Origin: Granulicella sp.
Lineage (GTDB): Bacteria > Acidobacteriota > Terriglobia > Terriglobales > Acidobacteriaceae
NCBI GenBank assembly: GCA_025357875.1
Contig: JANYLK010000218.1
Location: 1-64,000, forward strand
Reading direction: 5' to 3'
Length of the DNA stretch: 64,000 bases
The notes under the pieces are model-generated. The model did not search any database and was not told the DNA's origin. It saw only the letters and a list, made by a program, of their open reading frames with translations. A program made the position numbers and the translations under genes. Below are positions 35,969 through 46,612 of this stretch, one piece after another (positions within the stretch are counted from its first letter, which is position 1; the number at the start of each line of letters is the position of its first letter).

Positions 35969-37414
35969 TCAAGTTGACCGCACGCCGCCACTCCCCAGCC
36001 TTTCCCGCACCACGTATACGACGATACCCGCCACAATTACCACGCCAGCCCCCAATATCTCGCGCTGAAAATTCGCCCGTTCCACCAATATGTAGATAAA
36101 CCCCGCAATCGCAAGTAGCGGAGGCAGCGGATACAGCCATATCCGGAATGGTCTCTTCAACTCGGGCTGAGCATTTCGCAGATAGATTACGCCCACATGC
36201 TGCATGAGGAATTGCACCAGAATTCGCAAAACAACCAACGCTGCAATCACATCCGCCAGCGAGAAAAAGCAGAAGCAGATCGCCGCCGTGCCCAGCACCA
36301 GCAAAGAGATATGCGGAAAGCCCTTCCTATGCAGCTTCCCAAAGATGCGGAAGTAGTTGCCATCACGCGCAGCGGCGAATGGAATCCGCGAATATCCCAG
36401 CAGCAGAGAGAAAACGCTCGCGAACGCAGTCACCATCACCAGCACCGCCGCGATCCTGCCTAACGCAGGCCCGATCCGCGGCCCGTACGCAATTTCCATA
36501 AATGTCGAGATCACCGCTTGCCGAGCGCCGAAATCGTGTACTGTCACAATTCCCTGCCACGGTAGCACCGCCAAAACCGAAATATTCATCGCTAGATACA
36601 GCGCCCCCACCAACGCAATCGAGATCAAGATCGCGCGCGGCACAGTGCGCGCTGCATCCTTCACCTCTCCGCCCAGAAAAGTTATGTTGTAGTACCCCCA
36701 GTAATCGTAGGTCGCGATCAGCATCGCTGAGCCAAGACCCAGAAAAAATCCCGGCGTCAACGTGAACGCACCCACAGGAAACAAAAACGCCTGTCTGATA
36801 TGTCCATGAATCAAACCCGTCACCAGGATCCACGCGATCAGCGTCATTACTGCGCACCACATTACCGCCGCGACTACTCGCAAACCTGCTAGCCCGCGAT
36901 AGAGCAAGAAGACAGCGACCAATACCGCGGCGATTGCAATCAACGTTGCCGGACCTACCGCGACACCGACGCTGTAGCTCCCAAAGTGAGCTACGTGCTT
37001 CGCGGTATGTTCCGCCAATGCTGGCCATAGATAAGTGGCATACTGACTCAGCCCAATGCATCCCGACGCCACCGACAGCGGCGCCGAAAACGTAAGTTGA
37101 AAGATGAACAGAAACCCGAGAAAGCGCCCCAGCTTCCGTGTGCCATCCGCGCCTGAATAGATCCTCCGCAAAAAGGTATACGAACCGCCCGCTTCCGGCA
37201 TTGCCGCGCCAAGCTCCGCCCACACCAGTCCATCGCACAAGGCCAGCAAGGCCCCCAGAATCCAACCCAGCATCGCCTGCGGCCCACCCATCGCCGCAAG
37301 AATCAATGGCAGCGTTATGAACGGCCCGACGCCGATCATGTCCAGCATATTAAGCGCGACCGCGCCGCGCAGCCCCAGGCTGCGTAGTAGTTGTGGCTCG
37401 CCCTCAGGCTCCAT
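35969..37414 (-). CDS. APC-superfamily amino acid permease
   Basis: Inner-membrane transporter with about 12 helices, 481 residues. The conserved TM1 break GVGPFITLPLILAAMGGP and WAELGAAMPEAGGSYTFLRR (TM2-3 region) identify the amino acid/polyamine family. Substrate is unknown. It is encoded on the minus strand between msrP and the Hcp-like gene with no obvious operon partner. Confidence 0.92.
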   Translation of the reverse strand: MEPEGEPQLLRSLGLRGAVALNMLDMIGVGPFITLPLILAAMGGPQAMLGWILGALLALCDGLVWAELGAAMPEAGGSYTFLRRIYSGADGTRKLGRFLGFLFIFQLTFSAPLSVASGCIGLSQYATYLWPALAEHTAKHVAHFGSYSVGVAVGPATLIAIAAVLVAVFLLYRGLAGLRVVAAVMWCAVMTLIAWILVTGLIHGHIRQAFLFPVGAFTLTPGFFLGLGSAMLIATYDYWGYYNITFLGGEVKDAARTVPRAILISIALVGALYLAMNISVLAVLPWQGIVTVHDFGARQAVISTFMEIAYGPRIGPALGRIAAVLVMVTAFASVFSLLLGYSRIPFAAARDGNYFRIFGKLHRKGFPHISLLVLGTAAICFCFFSLADVIAALVVLRILVQFLMQHVGVIYLRNAQPELKRPFRIWLYPLPPLLAIAGFIYILVERANFQREILGAGVVIVAGIVVYVVRERLGSGGVRST

Positions 37415-37495
37415 TTCGATGGATGCGTTCGTCGCTTCGATGAATCGAGTCTAGACCATCCCCGCACCGGCAACTGCGGAGGCGGATCGTGCGTT

Positions 37496-37999
37496 CTACT
37501 TCGGCGACACCCAGTCGTCCGCCGCACTCTTGCCGCCATTCGTGTAAGTCACTTCTATCGTCTGGTAGTCCAGCGAAATCTGCTCCGCTTTTCCGGTCAT
37601 CTTAATGGCAGTGACCATTGCATTCTTCAGCACGATCTTCTGCGCCGCCTTATCAGTTCCGGCTCCCGCTCCTTCGTACACGATGACAACGTCGCCCAAC
37701 ACGCTTCCCGTCGCAAGGGCCTGTTTTAGCATTGGCGACACCGCATCCACCTCTTTAGTGATGGTGATGGGCTTATGCATGCGTTTCCCCGACGCCATAC
37801 CAGACGATGATTCACGGGCCACGCTAATCAACCGAATCCGCTCGGGGCTGGACGCACGCGATGGGTCGCCCTTCATCTTTCCCTGCGCAGTGTTTTCGAA
37901 CACGATATATGCATTCACCGCCGCGAACGCTTGCAATCCTGGCAACAGCGTCATTACGCCACACAGCACGAGGTACCGACCCACTTGACTAATTCGCAT
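37496..37999 (-). CDS. Exported Hcp-like (type VI tube protein family) protein
   Basis: A 167-residue protein with a cleavable signal peptide (about 1-27, ending AFAA) followed by an Hcp-like domain. The mature part begins VNAYIVFENTAQGKMKGD, and later blocks are GKRMHKPITITKEVDAVSP, ATGSVLGDVVIVYEG and the closing ISLDYQTIEVTY, the classical Hcp strand order. Cytosolic T6SS Hcp proteins normally have no signal peptide, and no other T6SS gene is seen here. A secreted Hcp-fold protein of other function is likely. Confidence 0.82.
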   Translation of the reverse strand: MRISQVGRYLVLCGVMTLLPGLQAFAAVNAYIVFENTAQGKMKGDPSRASSPERIRLISVARESSSGMASGKRMHKPITITKEVDAVSPMLKQALATGSVLGDVVIVYEGAGAGTDKAAQKIVLKNAMVTAIKMTGKAEQISLDYQTIEVTYTNGGKSAADDWVSPK

Positions 38000-38149
38000 C
38001 GTAATCCTCTTTCTGATCTATAGAGATAGGAACTCACAAAGCATGGCCCGGTGTTCGGTAACGTTTCTACCACGCTGTCTAAACGGCAAACAATGACACA
38101 TCTGGGTCATGCCAGTGAGGTTTGACTGGTGCTCAGCTCTAAGCCCTTG

Positions 38150-38186
38150 CATGACAGGGACCTCCCGCATGAGCGACACTGTCATG
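38150..38186. promoter_or_regulatory. Inverted repeat upstream of the FAH-fold gene
   Basis: CATGACAG (38150-38157) and CTGTCATG (38179-38186) are perfectly inverted, separated by 21 bases, ending 24 bases before the next start codon. A second small palindrome CCAGTGAGGTTTGACTGG lies just upstream. This is operator-like; no regulator is adjacent. The rest of 38000-38209 shows nothing clear. Confidence 0.3.
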
Positions 38187-38209
38187 GACCAAAATTGGAG
38201 CCTATCAAA

Positions 38210-38977
38210 ATGACCGGATCACGCGAACAACAGTTGATGGACGCAGCCAACCTGCTGCTCGACGCACGCCGCACCCACACCCCCATCGCCGACCTGCCGC
38301 CCGAGCTACAGCCCACCTCGCTCGAAGAAGTCGCCCGCATCCACCAGGAGATGATCCTCGCCTACGGAGAGATTGGCGGTTGGAAGATAGGCGCTGGGTC
38401 TCCCGAGGCGACCCCATTTTTCGCCCCCATGCCACGAGCGTGGATGGCCGCAAGCGGCGCGATCCTCAGCGGCCCCAGCTTTCGCTATCGCGTCCTCGAG
38501 GCCGAGATTGCCTTCCTGCTCGGCGCGGATCTGCCGCTGCGTGCAACGCCCTACACCCGCGAAGAAGTCGTCGCCGCAATCGCAAGCTGCCACCCGATTA
38601 TCGAAGAGTTGGAGTCCGGCCTCACCGATCCCAAGACCGCCAACCATCTCTCTGCACTCGCCGACCTGCAGATGCACGGTGGTTTCATCTACGGCCCCGC
38701 ATACGCCAACTGGAAGAGCATTGACTTTACCAAGGAGACAGTCACGCTCGCCATCGACGGCGCAGTCCGAGTCGAGCGCACCGGCTCCAACACATCCGGC
38801 GACCTAATGCGTCTGCTGCCCTACCTGGCGAACGAAGGTGCCGCACGCACCGACGGCCTCAAAGCCGGACAATGGATCACCACGGGAAGCTGGACCGGCA
38901 ATACTCCCGCTCTCCCCGGCTCACAGGCCGAGGCAAGCTTCGCCCACGCTGGACGCGTAACCTTGCGCTTCGCCTAA
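38210..38977 (+). CDS. 2-keto-4-pentenoate hydratase / fumarylacetoacetate hydrolase-fold protein
   Basis: A cytosolic protein of 255 residues resembling MhpD-type hydratases: GGWKIGAGSPEATPFFAPMP near 55-75, VLEAEIAFLLGADLPLR near 93-109 (metal-binding Glu residues), and a C-terminal GDLMRLLPYLANEGAARTDGLKAGQWITTGSWTG block. The ATG 38210 has GGAG upstream; earlier in-frame starts have no support. It is nine bases before the large Tat-exported gene, on the same strand. A role in breakdown of keto-acids derived from sugar acids would fit the context but is inferred. Confidence 0.85.
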   Translation: MTGSREQQLMDAANLLLDARRTHTPIADLPPELQPTSLEEVARIHQEMILAYGEIGGWKIGAGSPEATPFFAPMPRAWMAASGAILSGPSFRYRVLEAEIAFLLGADLPLRATPYTREEVVAAIASCHPIIEELESGLTDPKTANHLSALADLQMHGGFIYGPAYANWKSIDFTKETVTLAIDGAVRVERTGSNTSGDLMRLLPYLANEGAARTDGLKAGQWITTGSWTGNTPALPGSQAEASFAHAGRVTLRFA

Positions 38978-38986
38978 GCCGCCACG

Positions 38987-41668
38987 ATGATCAAGCCAGC
39001 CAGCCGCCGAACCTTTCTCAAGCTTAGCGCCGCAGCCGCCTCGCTCTCAGCAGCAGAACTAGCCCACGCCCTCCCGGCAGGCCGCCTCATCTATATCGTC
39101 ACCGATGACGATTCGCCGCTCATCCACAACGAGCCCGTCCGCTGGGCGACGCAAAAGCTGCGCGAAGCGATCACCCCGCAAAACCTCACCACGAAGCAAA
39201 GCAACTCGGATTTCCACATTATCATCGCGCCCGTCACGAGCCCTTTGGCCCAAGCCTTCCCCAATCTGCCAGCATTTTCGCAGCCGGAAACTACAGCCCT
39301 CATCCCCGGCCGCCACGGCGCGACCATTCTTGCCACCGGCAGCGACATCCGCGGGATCACCTACAGCGTCCGCGAACTCGCCGACCGCATTCGCCTCAGC
39401 GACGACCCGATGGCCGCACTCCATTTGCCTGCTGCGCTTGTCGAAACCACTCCCAACAGGGTCCGAAGCGTGGCACGCGCCTTCGTCTCCGAGATTGAGG
39501 ACAAAGCCTGGTTCTACGATCGCGCCTTCTGGACTACCTACCTCGACACGCTCGCCGACGCGCGATTCAACCGTTTCGCCTTCACTCTCGGCATCGGCTA
39601 CGACTTCCCCCGCGGCGTTACCGGCGACTACTTCCACTTCCCTTACCCATACCTGGTCGAGGTGTCCGACTACGAACAAGTCCACGTCGAACCGGCGCTT
39701 AAAGCCGGCGAGCGCCAGCGAAACCTCGAAACTCTCCAGTTCATCGCCGCCGAAACTGCTCGCCGCGGCATGGACTTCCAACTCGGCATCTGGACCCACG
39801 CCTATCAGTGGACAGACAGCCCGCACTCCGACCATCACATCGCAGGCCTCACGCCCGAAACCCACGCCGCCTACTGCCGCGACGCACTCGCTGCCATCCT
39901 CAAGGCCTGCCCGCAGATCACCGGCCTGACCATGCGCATCCACGGCGAAAGCGGTATTCCCGAGGGCAGCTATCCGTTCTGGAAGACGCTCTTTGAGGCA
40001 ATTCCCGCCGCACGCACAGCCGACGGCAAGCCGCGCACCATTGAGATCGACATGCACGCCAAGGGTCTCAACCAGGAGATGATCGACATCGCCCGCAAGA
40101 CCGGCATGCCCGTCAAAGCCGGGGCCAAGTTCTGGGCCGAGCACCTGGGCCTCGGATATCAGCAGGCCGACATCCGCGCCGCCGAATACCCTCGCACTGG
40201 TGTCAGCGGAACCTTCGCCGTCTCCAGCGGCCTGCGGAACTTCACCCGTTACGGCTACGGAGATTTCTACCAACAAGGCAGCGGCATCGACCTCATCTAC
40301 CGCGTATGGCCCGGCACCCAGCGCCACCTCCTCTGGGGCGACCCCGCACTCGCCGCCGGTTATGGCCGCGCCGCCAACTTCTGCGGAGCCGCAGGCATGG
40401 AGCTATGCGAGCCGCTCTTTTTCAAAGGCCGCGAAGGCTCAGGCCATCCCGGCGGCCGCAACGCCTATGCCGATACGTCGCTGGCGCCCGCCCAACTCGA
40501 CACCGCTAAGTTCGCCGTGACGTATCTCCTCTGGGGCCGATACCTCTATAACCCCGACACCGCGCCCGACGTCCATCATCGCTACCTGAAACAAGCCTTC
40601 GGACCCGCCGGCCCAGCACTCGAAACCGCACTCGCCACGTCAAGTCGCATCCTCCCCTTGATCACGACAGCATGGTGTCCGTCCGCCTCGAACCACGAAT
40701 TCTGGCCGGAGATGCTAACCCCTGTCTCGATCCTCCCAGTTACCGGCAAGCCGCTCTACGGAGACTCGCCCGCGCCACACAACGTCAGCGCGATCAGCCC
40801 GCTCGACCCGCAACTCTTCACCACCATCGACCAGCACGCTAAAGACCTCGCCTCAGGCATACCCAACGCCCGGTACAACACCAGCGAAGTCATCCAGTGG
40901 ATCGAGACCCTGGTCGCCACGTCTACTAAAAGCCTCGCCGTGGCACGCACCGCCGCAGGTTTAAAGGGCCGCACCCCCGAATTTCGCCGTGCCGAAGAAG
41001 ACATCCTGATCCTTAACGGCCTCGGCTCGTACTACGCCGACCTCTTCCGCGCCGCTTTGTACTATTCGATCAACTTTCACCAGCCGGAGCCCGATGCCCG
41101 CGCACAATGTCTTGTCGCCTGCCGCAGCGCCCGCGATGCCTGGGCCATAATGGCCAAACGTGCCCAGAGCGTCTACGCCGCCGACATCAGCTACGGATCC
41201 ACTCCCTTCCGCCGTGGGCATTGGGCCGACCGCCTTGCAGCGATCGACGCAGACCTTGCGCTGCTCAAAAAGACGCTAGGCAACGAGTCCGTCAGACCCG
41301 GTCCCGGCAACACCGCGATAGTGCGCGCGGCTACATCCACGCAGCGCCCCGCCATCGCCGCCAAACACACCGCGCCCCGATCCTTTCGCCCCGGCAGCGA
41401 CCTCAGCCTCGCCCTCTCTACTCCCGCAAGCGCCACCGCCGCCATCCTCTGGTACCGCCACGTCAACCACGGCGAGCGCTGGCTCTCCGCCCCCATGACA
41501 CGCTCCGGCGGCACCCACAACGTCAATATCCCCGACAACTACACCGCGTCCCCATACCCCCTCCAGTACTACTTCGAAATACACACCGCCACTTCCGCCA
41601 CGCTCCACCCCGCTTTCAACCCGACCCTCAGCAACCAGCCCTACTACACCATCCACTTGCGCTCCTAA
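38987..41668 (+). CDS. Large Tat-exported protein, putative glycoside hydrolase
   Basis: A protein of 893 residues with a Tat signal (SRRTFLKLSAAAASLS, about 6-22). The N-terminal region (about 35-150) resembles the accessory alpha/beta domain found before the catalytic barrel in GH67 and GH20 enzymes (RLIYIVTDDDSPLIHN). Then a TIM-barrel-like region includes FRFAFTLG-type helices, YRIHGESGIPEGSYPFW (about 320-340), GTFAVSSGLRN and WPGTQRHLLWGDPAL. The C-terminal part is a helical plus beta-sandwich region. The function is inferred as polysaccharide or oligosaccharide hydrolysis in the periplasm. It lies between the FAH-fold gene and malate synthase on the same strand. Confidence 0.7.
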   Translation: MIKPASRRTFLKLSAAAASLSAAELAHALPAGRLIYIVTDDDSPLIHNEPVRWATQKLREAITPQNLTTKQSNSDFHIIIAPVTSPLAQAFPNLPAFSQPETTALIPGRHGATILATGSDIRGITYSVRELADRIRLSDDPMAALHLPAALVETTPNRVRSVARAFVSEIEDKAWFYDRAFWTTYLDTLADARFNRFAFTLGIGYDFPRGVTGDYFHFPYPYLVEVSDYEQVHVEPALKAGERQRNLETLQFIAAETARRGMDFQLGIWTHAYQWTDSPHSDHHIAGLTPETHAAYCRDALAAILKACPQITGLTMRIHGESGIPEGSYPFWKTLFEAIPAARTADGKPRTIEIDMHAKGLNQEMIDIARKTGMPVKAGAKFWAEHLGLGYQQADIRAAEYPRTGVSGTFAVSSGLRNFTRYGYGDFYQQGSGIDLIYRVWPGTQRHLLWGDPALAAGYGRAANFCGAAGMELCEPLFFKGREGSGHPGGRNAYADTSLAPAQLDTAKFAVTYLLWGRYLYNPDTAPDVHHRYLKQAFGPAGPALETALATSSRILPLITTAWCPSASNHEFWPEMLTPVSILPVTGKPLYGDSPAPHNVSAISPLDPQLFTTIDQHAKDLASGIPNARYNTSEVIQWIETLVATSTKSLAVARTAAGLKGRTPEFRRAEEDILILNGLGSYYADLFRAALYYSINFHQPEPDARAQCLVACRSARDAWAIMAKRAQSVYAADISYGSTPFRRGHWADRLAAIDADLALLKKTLGNESVRPGPGNTAIVRAATSTQRPAIAAKHTAPRSFRPGSDLSLALSTPASATAAILWYRHVNHGERWLSAPMTRSGGTHNVNIPDNYTASPYPLQYYFEIHTATSATLHPAFNPTLSNQPYYTIHLRS

Positions 41669-41693
41669 TCACCCGAGCGATTAGCATAGAAGT

Positions 41694-43304
<1,611 letters not shown>

Positions 43305-43493
43305 AACTGTGGGGGATCAGACGCTGCGACGAAACGCTGTTCTGGTTTAGGGCACGATTCACCCGTGCCGCAAAGCCGCGTGACGCCTTCAGCCGCAAAT
43401 CGCAAACTCTAACTGCACGTATGACACCCATCACTGCGCCCAGCTTCGCTACCTGCTAGCTTGGGTAGCGGCATTCAAGTCAGGAGAACATCG

Positions 43494-43940
43494 ATGGTTT
43501 ATTTGTTTATCGTAGCGGCGGGTTTGCTCGTCGCGATGCAGGCAGGAAGCAACGCGACCCTGGACAAGAATCTGCATCACCCTATCCTGTCCTCGTTAGT
43601 CAGCTTTGGCAGCGGCGTCGCAGCGCTGCTTCTTGCGTTGGCGGTCTACACGGCCATCACCAAAGCGCCCATGCCGAAGCTACAACAATGGACCGCAGTT
43701 CCATGGTGGGGATGGATCGGCGGAACCCTGGGCGCCGTATACGTCCTATCCGCGGTGCTGACGGCTGAGAAGGTCGGCTCCGGAATGTTCGTAGGCCTCT
43801 CGGTGACAGCCTCCATCCTCGCATCCCTCGTCATCGATCACTTTGGCCTACTTGGATTTCATCGCCACGCTGCCGGTCCAGGCCGCATCATCGGCGGCGG
43901 CCTAATGGTCGCGGGCATGATCCTCATCGGCAAGTCCTAA
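43494..43940 (+). CDS. DMT-type small membrane transporter (DUF606 / YdcZ family)
   Basis: A 148-residue inner-membrane protein with about five helices. The YdcZ-like opening AGLLVAMQAGSNATLDK (about residues 8-24) is a half-size DMT fold. The ATG 43494 follows AGGAG. Its stop codon is directly adjacent to the convergent araD stop. The substrate is unknown. Confidence 0.88.
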   Translation: MVYLFIVAAGLLVAMQAGSNATLDKNLHHPILSSLVSFGSGVAALLLALAVYTAITKAPMPKLQQWTAVPWWGWIGGTLGAVYVLSAVLTAEKVGSGMFVGLSVTASILASLVIDHFGLLGFHRHAAGPGRIIGGGLMVAGMILIGKS

Positions 43941-44648
43941 CTACTGCCCGTAAGTCGCTGCGGGCCCATGCTTCCTGAAGTAGTGCCGATCCAGCAGCGC
44001 CTGCGTCACCACATTTACCTCAGCCTTCAGCGTCAGCGTCTTATAAGCCATCTTTGCGATGTATTCCAACACCACCGCGTTGTGCGCGGCATCGTGAGCG
44101 TTTTTGCCCCACACAAACGGCGCGTGCCCTGCCACCAGGCAAGCAGGCACGGCCAGCGGATCGATCGCAGGATGATCCGGCGTCGCTGCAAAACGCCTCA
44201 CAATCGCCATCCCCGTCTCGTGCACATACCTTCCACCGATTGCCTCATCCGTAAGCGGAGCTGTACATGGCACCGGCCCATAGAAGTAGTCCGCATGCGT
44301 CGTCCCTAGCGCCGGAATCGCCATCCCAGCCTGCGCAAAGCTCGTCGCGTACTCCGAGTGCGTATGCACCACCGCGCCAATCGTTGGAAATTCGCGGTAC
44401 AGCAACGTGTGTGTGTCGAGATCGGAAGACGGTTTCATCTTCCCATCAATAATCTTTCCATTCAAATCGGTGACCACCATGTGTTCCGGCCGCAGATCGT
44501 CATAGTCCACGCCCGATGGCTTGATCACCACCAAACCCTGCTCGCGGTCCACGCCGCTCGCATTTCCAAACGTGTAGAGGACAAGCCCACGCTTGACGAG
44601 TTCAAGGTTGGCGTCGAGGACAGCGGTGCGAAGTTCCTTTAGCAGCAT
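43941..44648 (-). CDS. araD: L-ribulose-5-phosphate 4-epimerase
   Basis: Class II aldolase-fold enzyme interconverting L-ribulose-5-phosphate and D-xylulose-5-phosphate in the arabinose and ascorbate pathways, 235 residues. Zinc-binding His residues lie in VVHTHSEYATSFAQ (about 93-107) and AGHAPFVWG. The N-terminal GNASGVDREQGLVVIKPSG block binds phosphate. No araA or araB adjacent; an isomerase of the fucose/arabinose family is at 23000-24412. Confidence 0.94.
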   Translation of the reverse strand: MLLKELRTAVLDANLELVKRGLVLYTFGNASGVDREQGLVVIKPSGVDYDDLRPEHMVVTDLNGKIIDGKMKPSSDLDTHTLLYREFPTIGAVVHTHSEYATSFAQAGMAIPALGTTHADYFYGPVPCTAPLTDEAIGGRYVHETGMAIVRRFAATPDHPAIDPLAVPACLVAGHAPFVWGKNAHDAAHNAVVLEYIAKMAYKTLTLKAEVNVVTQALLDRHYFRKHGPAATYGQ

Positions 44649-44713
44649 GACAATCAGAATAAACCGCGCGGATCACTTCGAACACGTCCGTCCCAGTTCC
44701 CCACTCAATATGG

Positions 44714-44908
44714 CTATCGTCCACGCCTCATGAAAAAGAACAGCAGCAGCAGAACCGTGATAAAGATGCTTCCCGGCCAGATGAAGAATCCCCCACCGCT
44801 CGAGTATCCCCCGACGAGGCATCCGCAGAGAGACCCTAGCAATACTACTTCCGCAATTAAAATGTACGCCGCAGACAAAGTCCTTCGCCAACACGCGTCC
44901 AGCTTCAT
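44714..44908 (-). CDS. Small membrane protein of unknown function
   Basis: A 64-residue protein: basic N-terminus, TM helix AAYILIAEVVLLGSLCGCLVGG, a short Gly/Ser turn, TM helix FFIWPGSIFITVLLLLFFF, then a MRRGR tail. The ATG 44908 has GGAGG about eight bases upstream. It lies between araD and the GT2 gene on the same strand. I do not recognise the family. Confidence 0.6.
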   Translation of the reverse strand: MKLDACWRRTLSAAYILIAEVVLLGSLCGCLVGGYSSGGGFFIWPGSIFITVLLLLFFFMRRGR

Positions 44909-44977
44909 CGGGTAACCTCCGCAGGAGAGCATCCGCTCTCGCCTCGTTCCCTCAGATGCAGGAAGAGCGTCGCGGAG

Positions 44978-45955
44978 TTACTGCAGCAGGCTCTCTTCAC
45001 TGGAACGCAGCCGCAGAATGCGGTCGACGGCGTACGGAGCGCGATGTGTCGGCGTGTGGAAATGCCGTACCTGCAATTCGCCCAACAGCCCAATCCCCAG
45101 CATCTGGATTCCCGCGATAATGAGCACTCCGGCAATCACAAACATGGGTCCATGAGCTACCAGTACGGGCTGGCCCGTGAATATTTTGAGCGCTAACAAC
45201 CACATCGCCAACCCGCCGCCGCTCAGCATACCCAGCGCGCCAATCGACCCGAAGAAGTGCAGTGGCCGAGTCATGTATTTCAGCAGGAAGCGGATTGTGA
45301 CTAAATCGAAGAAGACCCGAAACGTACGCGACAACCCATAGTGGCTCTGTCCATACTGGCGTCGCGGATTTGAAATCGGAATCTCGCAGATGCTCGCGCC
45401 ATACCAACTAGCCAGCGCAGGAATGAACCGGTGCATCTCGCCGTAAAGCGGAATGTTATGGATTACCTCGCGCCGGTACGCCTTAAAAGTTGTCCCAAAA
45501 TCGTGAATGTCGACGCCGGAAATCCGCGCCATGAGCCAGTTCGCGCAGCGCGAAGGAATGCGCCGGAACAGCAAATTGTCTTCACGATGAGAGCGCCATC
45601 CACTGACCACGTCGTAACCTTCTTCAAGTCGCGCAAGGAAGTTTGGAATTTCCTCCGGATCGTGCTGCAGATCCCCATCCATTGAGATCAGCAACTCGCC
45701 CTGCGCATGATCGAAACCGGCAGCCAGCGCCGAAGTCTGACCGAAGTTGCGTCGCAGCTTGACCACCAGCACGCGGCTATCGACAGCCGCAATCTCCTCC
45801 AGCAACCGATAAGTGCGGTCGCGCGACCCGTCGTCCACAAACACCATCTCGAAGGAGTCGCCCACCTGCTCCATCACCAGCTTTACCCGGTCGTAAAGAG
45901 TGGTGACGTTCTCCTCCTCGTTGTGAAACGGCACGACGATGGAGTACTTCGGCAC
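44978..45955 (-). CDS. GT2 glycosyltransferase with C-terminal membrane helices
   Basis: A polyprenyl-phosphate sugar transferase-like protein, 325 residues. The GT-A fold shows YSIVVPFHNEEENV, VFVDDGSRDRT and SMDGDLQHDPEEI (DxD metal motif). The QxxRRxY-like region is KLRRNFGQTSAL in this class. Two C-terminal helices (about 235-260 and 270-293) place it at the inner membrane, as in DPM1/ArnC-type enzymes. Sugar and lipid specificity not readable. Confidence 0.92.
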   Translation of the reverse strand: MPKYSIVVPFHNEEENVTTLYDRVKLVMEQVGDSFEMVFVDDGSRDRTYRLLEEIAAVDSRVLVVKLRRNFGQTSALAAGFDHAQGELLISMDGDLQHDPEEIPNFLARLEEGYDVVSGWRSHREDNLLFRRIPSRCANWLMARISGVDIHDFGTTFKAYRREVIHNIPLYGEMHRFIPALASWYGASICEIPISNPRRQYGQSHYGLSRTFRVFFDLVTIRFLLKYMTRPLHFFGSIGALGMLSGGGLAMWLLALKIFTGQPVLVAHGPMFVIAGVLIIAGIQMLGIGLLGELQVRHFHTPTHRAPYAVDRILRLRSSEESLLQ

Positions 45956-46126
45956 AAACCCTATGATACGCCCGGAAAAGCGCAGTCGGCGCGAATCCCC
46001 AGTCAGGAATTGCAGCTTCTACGACGACTCAGCAGGAATCAAACGTGGTTCGCGAATCCGTCGCTGTCCGTCGATTTTGCCTCGACGTAGAAATCTCTCC
46101 CGCTGACAATAAAAAGGCGGAGGCTT

Positions 46127-46603
46127 ATGCCAAAAATATTTCGTTTACTCATGGTCGCGTCAGCCTTAGTTCTCGGCGCGTTCTATTTTGTCCACTGGTC
46201 GAAGACCCGCGCCCTCAACAGCGGCGAAGTCCACGTCCGTCAGCAACCCAATGACAAGACCAAACCTGACACCAGTGCAAATGCCTCAACCACGCTGCCG
46301 GATTCACAAGTCCAGCCTTCCCAACCGCAAGAAATGGCGTCCAACTCACCCAACGACTCCGGCGTCAACTCGTCTCGGCCACAACCGCAAAACAGTGTCG
46401 CGACGCTTCCCGCTTCGGAGACCATCAGCCGCAATCCGCAGAACGGAATCGCCGCCGTCGGTTCAGGAAAATTCGAACTCTACCGCCAAGGGGACTTGAC
46501 GTTTCGTCTGAACACCGAGACTGGCCAAGCCTGTGTTCTTCTCGCCACCGACTCGCAATGGCGTAGACTGCTGGTGTACGAGCACGGTTGCGGCAACCGA
46601 TAG
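46127..46603 (+). CDS. Exported or membrane-anchored protein of unknown function
   Basis: A 158-residue protein with an N-terminal hydrophobic segment (about 7-23), a low-complexity Pro/Ser/Gln/Asn-rich linker (about 40-115), and a short C-terminal globular part with a GKFELYRQGDLTFRLNTETGQACVL block and two Cys (possible disulfide). An AGGCGGAGG site precedes the ATG. It is convergent with the DUF1501 gene by ten bases. The C-terminal beta-hairpin block resembles tail-fragment motifs of other small exported proteins, but I do not recognise the family. Confidence 0.75.
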   Translation: MPKIFRLLMVASALVLGAFYFVHWSKTRALNSGEVHVRQQPNDKTKPDTSANASTTLPDSQVQPSQPQEMASNSPNDSGVNSSRPQPQNSVATLPASETISRNPQNGIAAVGSGKFELYRQGDLTFRLNTETGQACVLLATDSQWRRLLVYEHGCGNR

Positions 46604-46612
46604 TCGCCAACG

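Noticed and set aside
39059-40327. 422-codon open frame on the minus strand antisense to the Tat-exported gene
   Set aside because: It is opposite a gene with a clear Tat signal and good codon pattern; the antisense frame is a by-product of high GC, with Gly/Ala/Val/Glu-rich composition and no ribosome site or motif.
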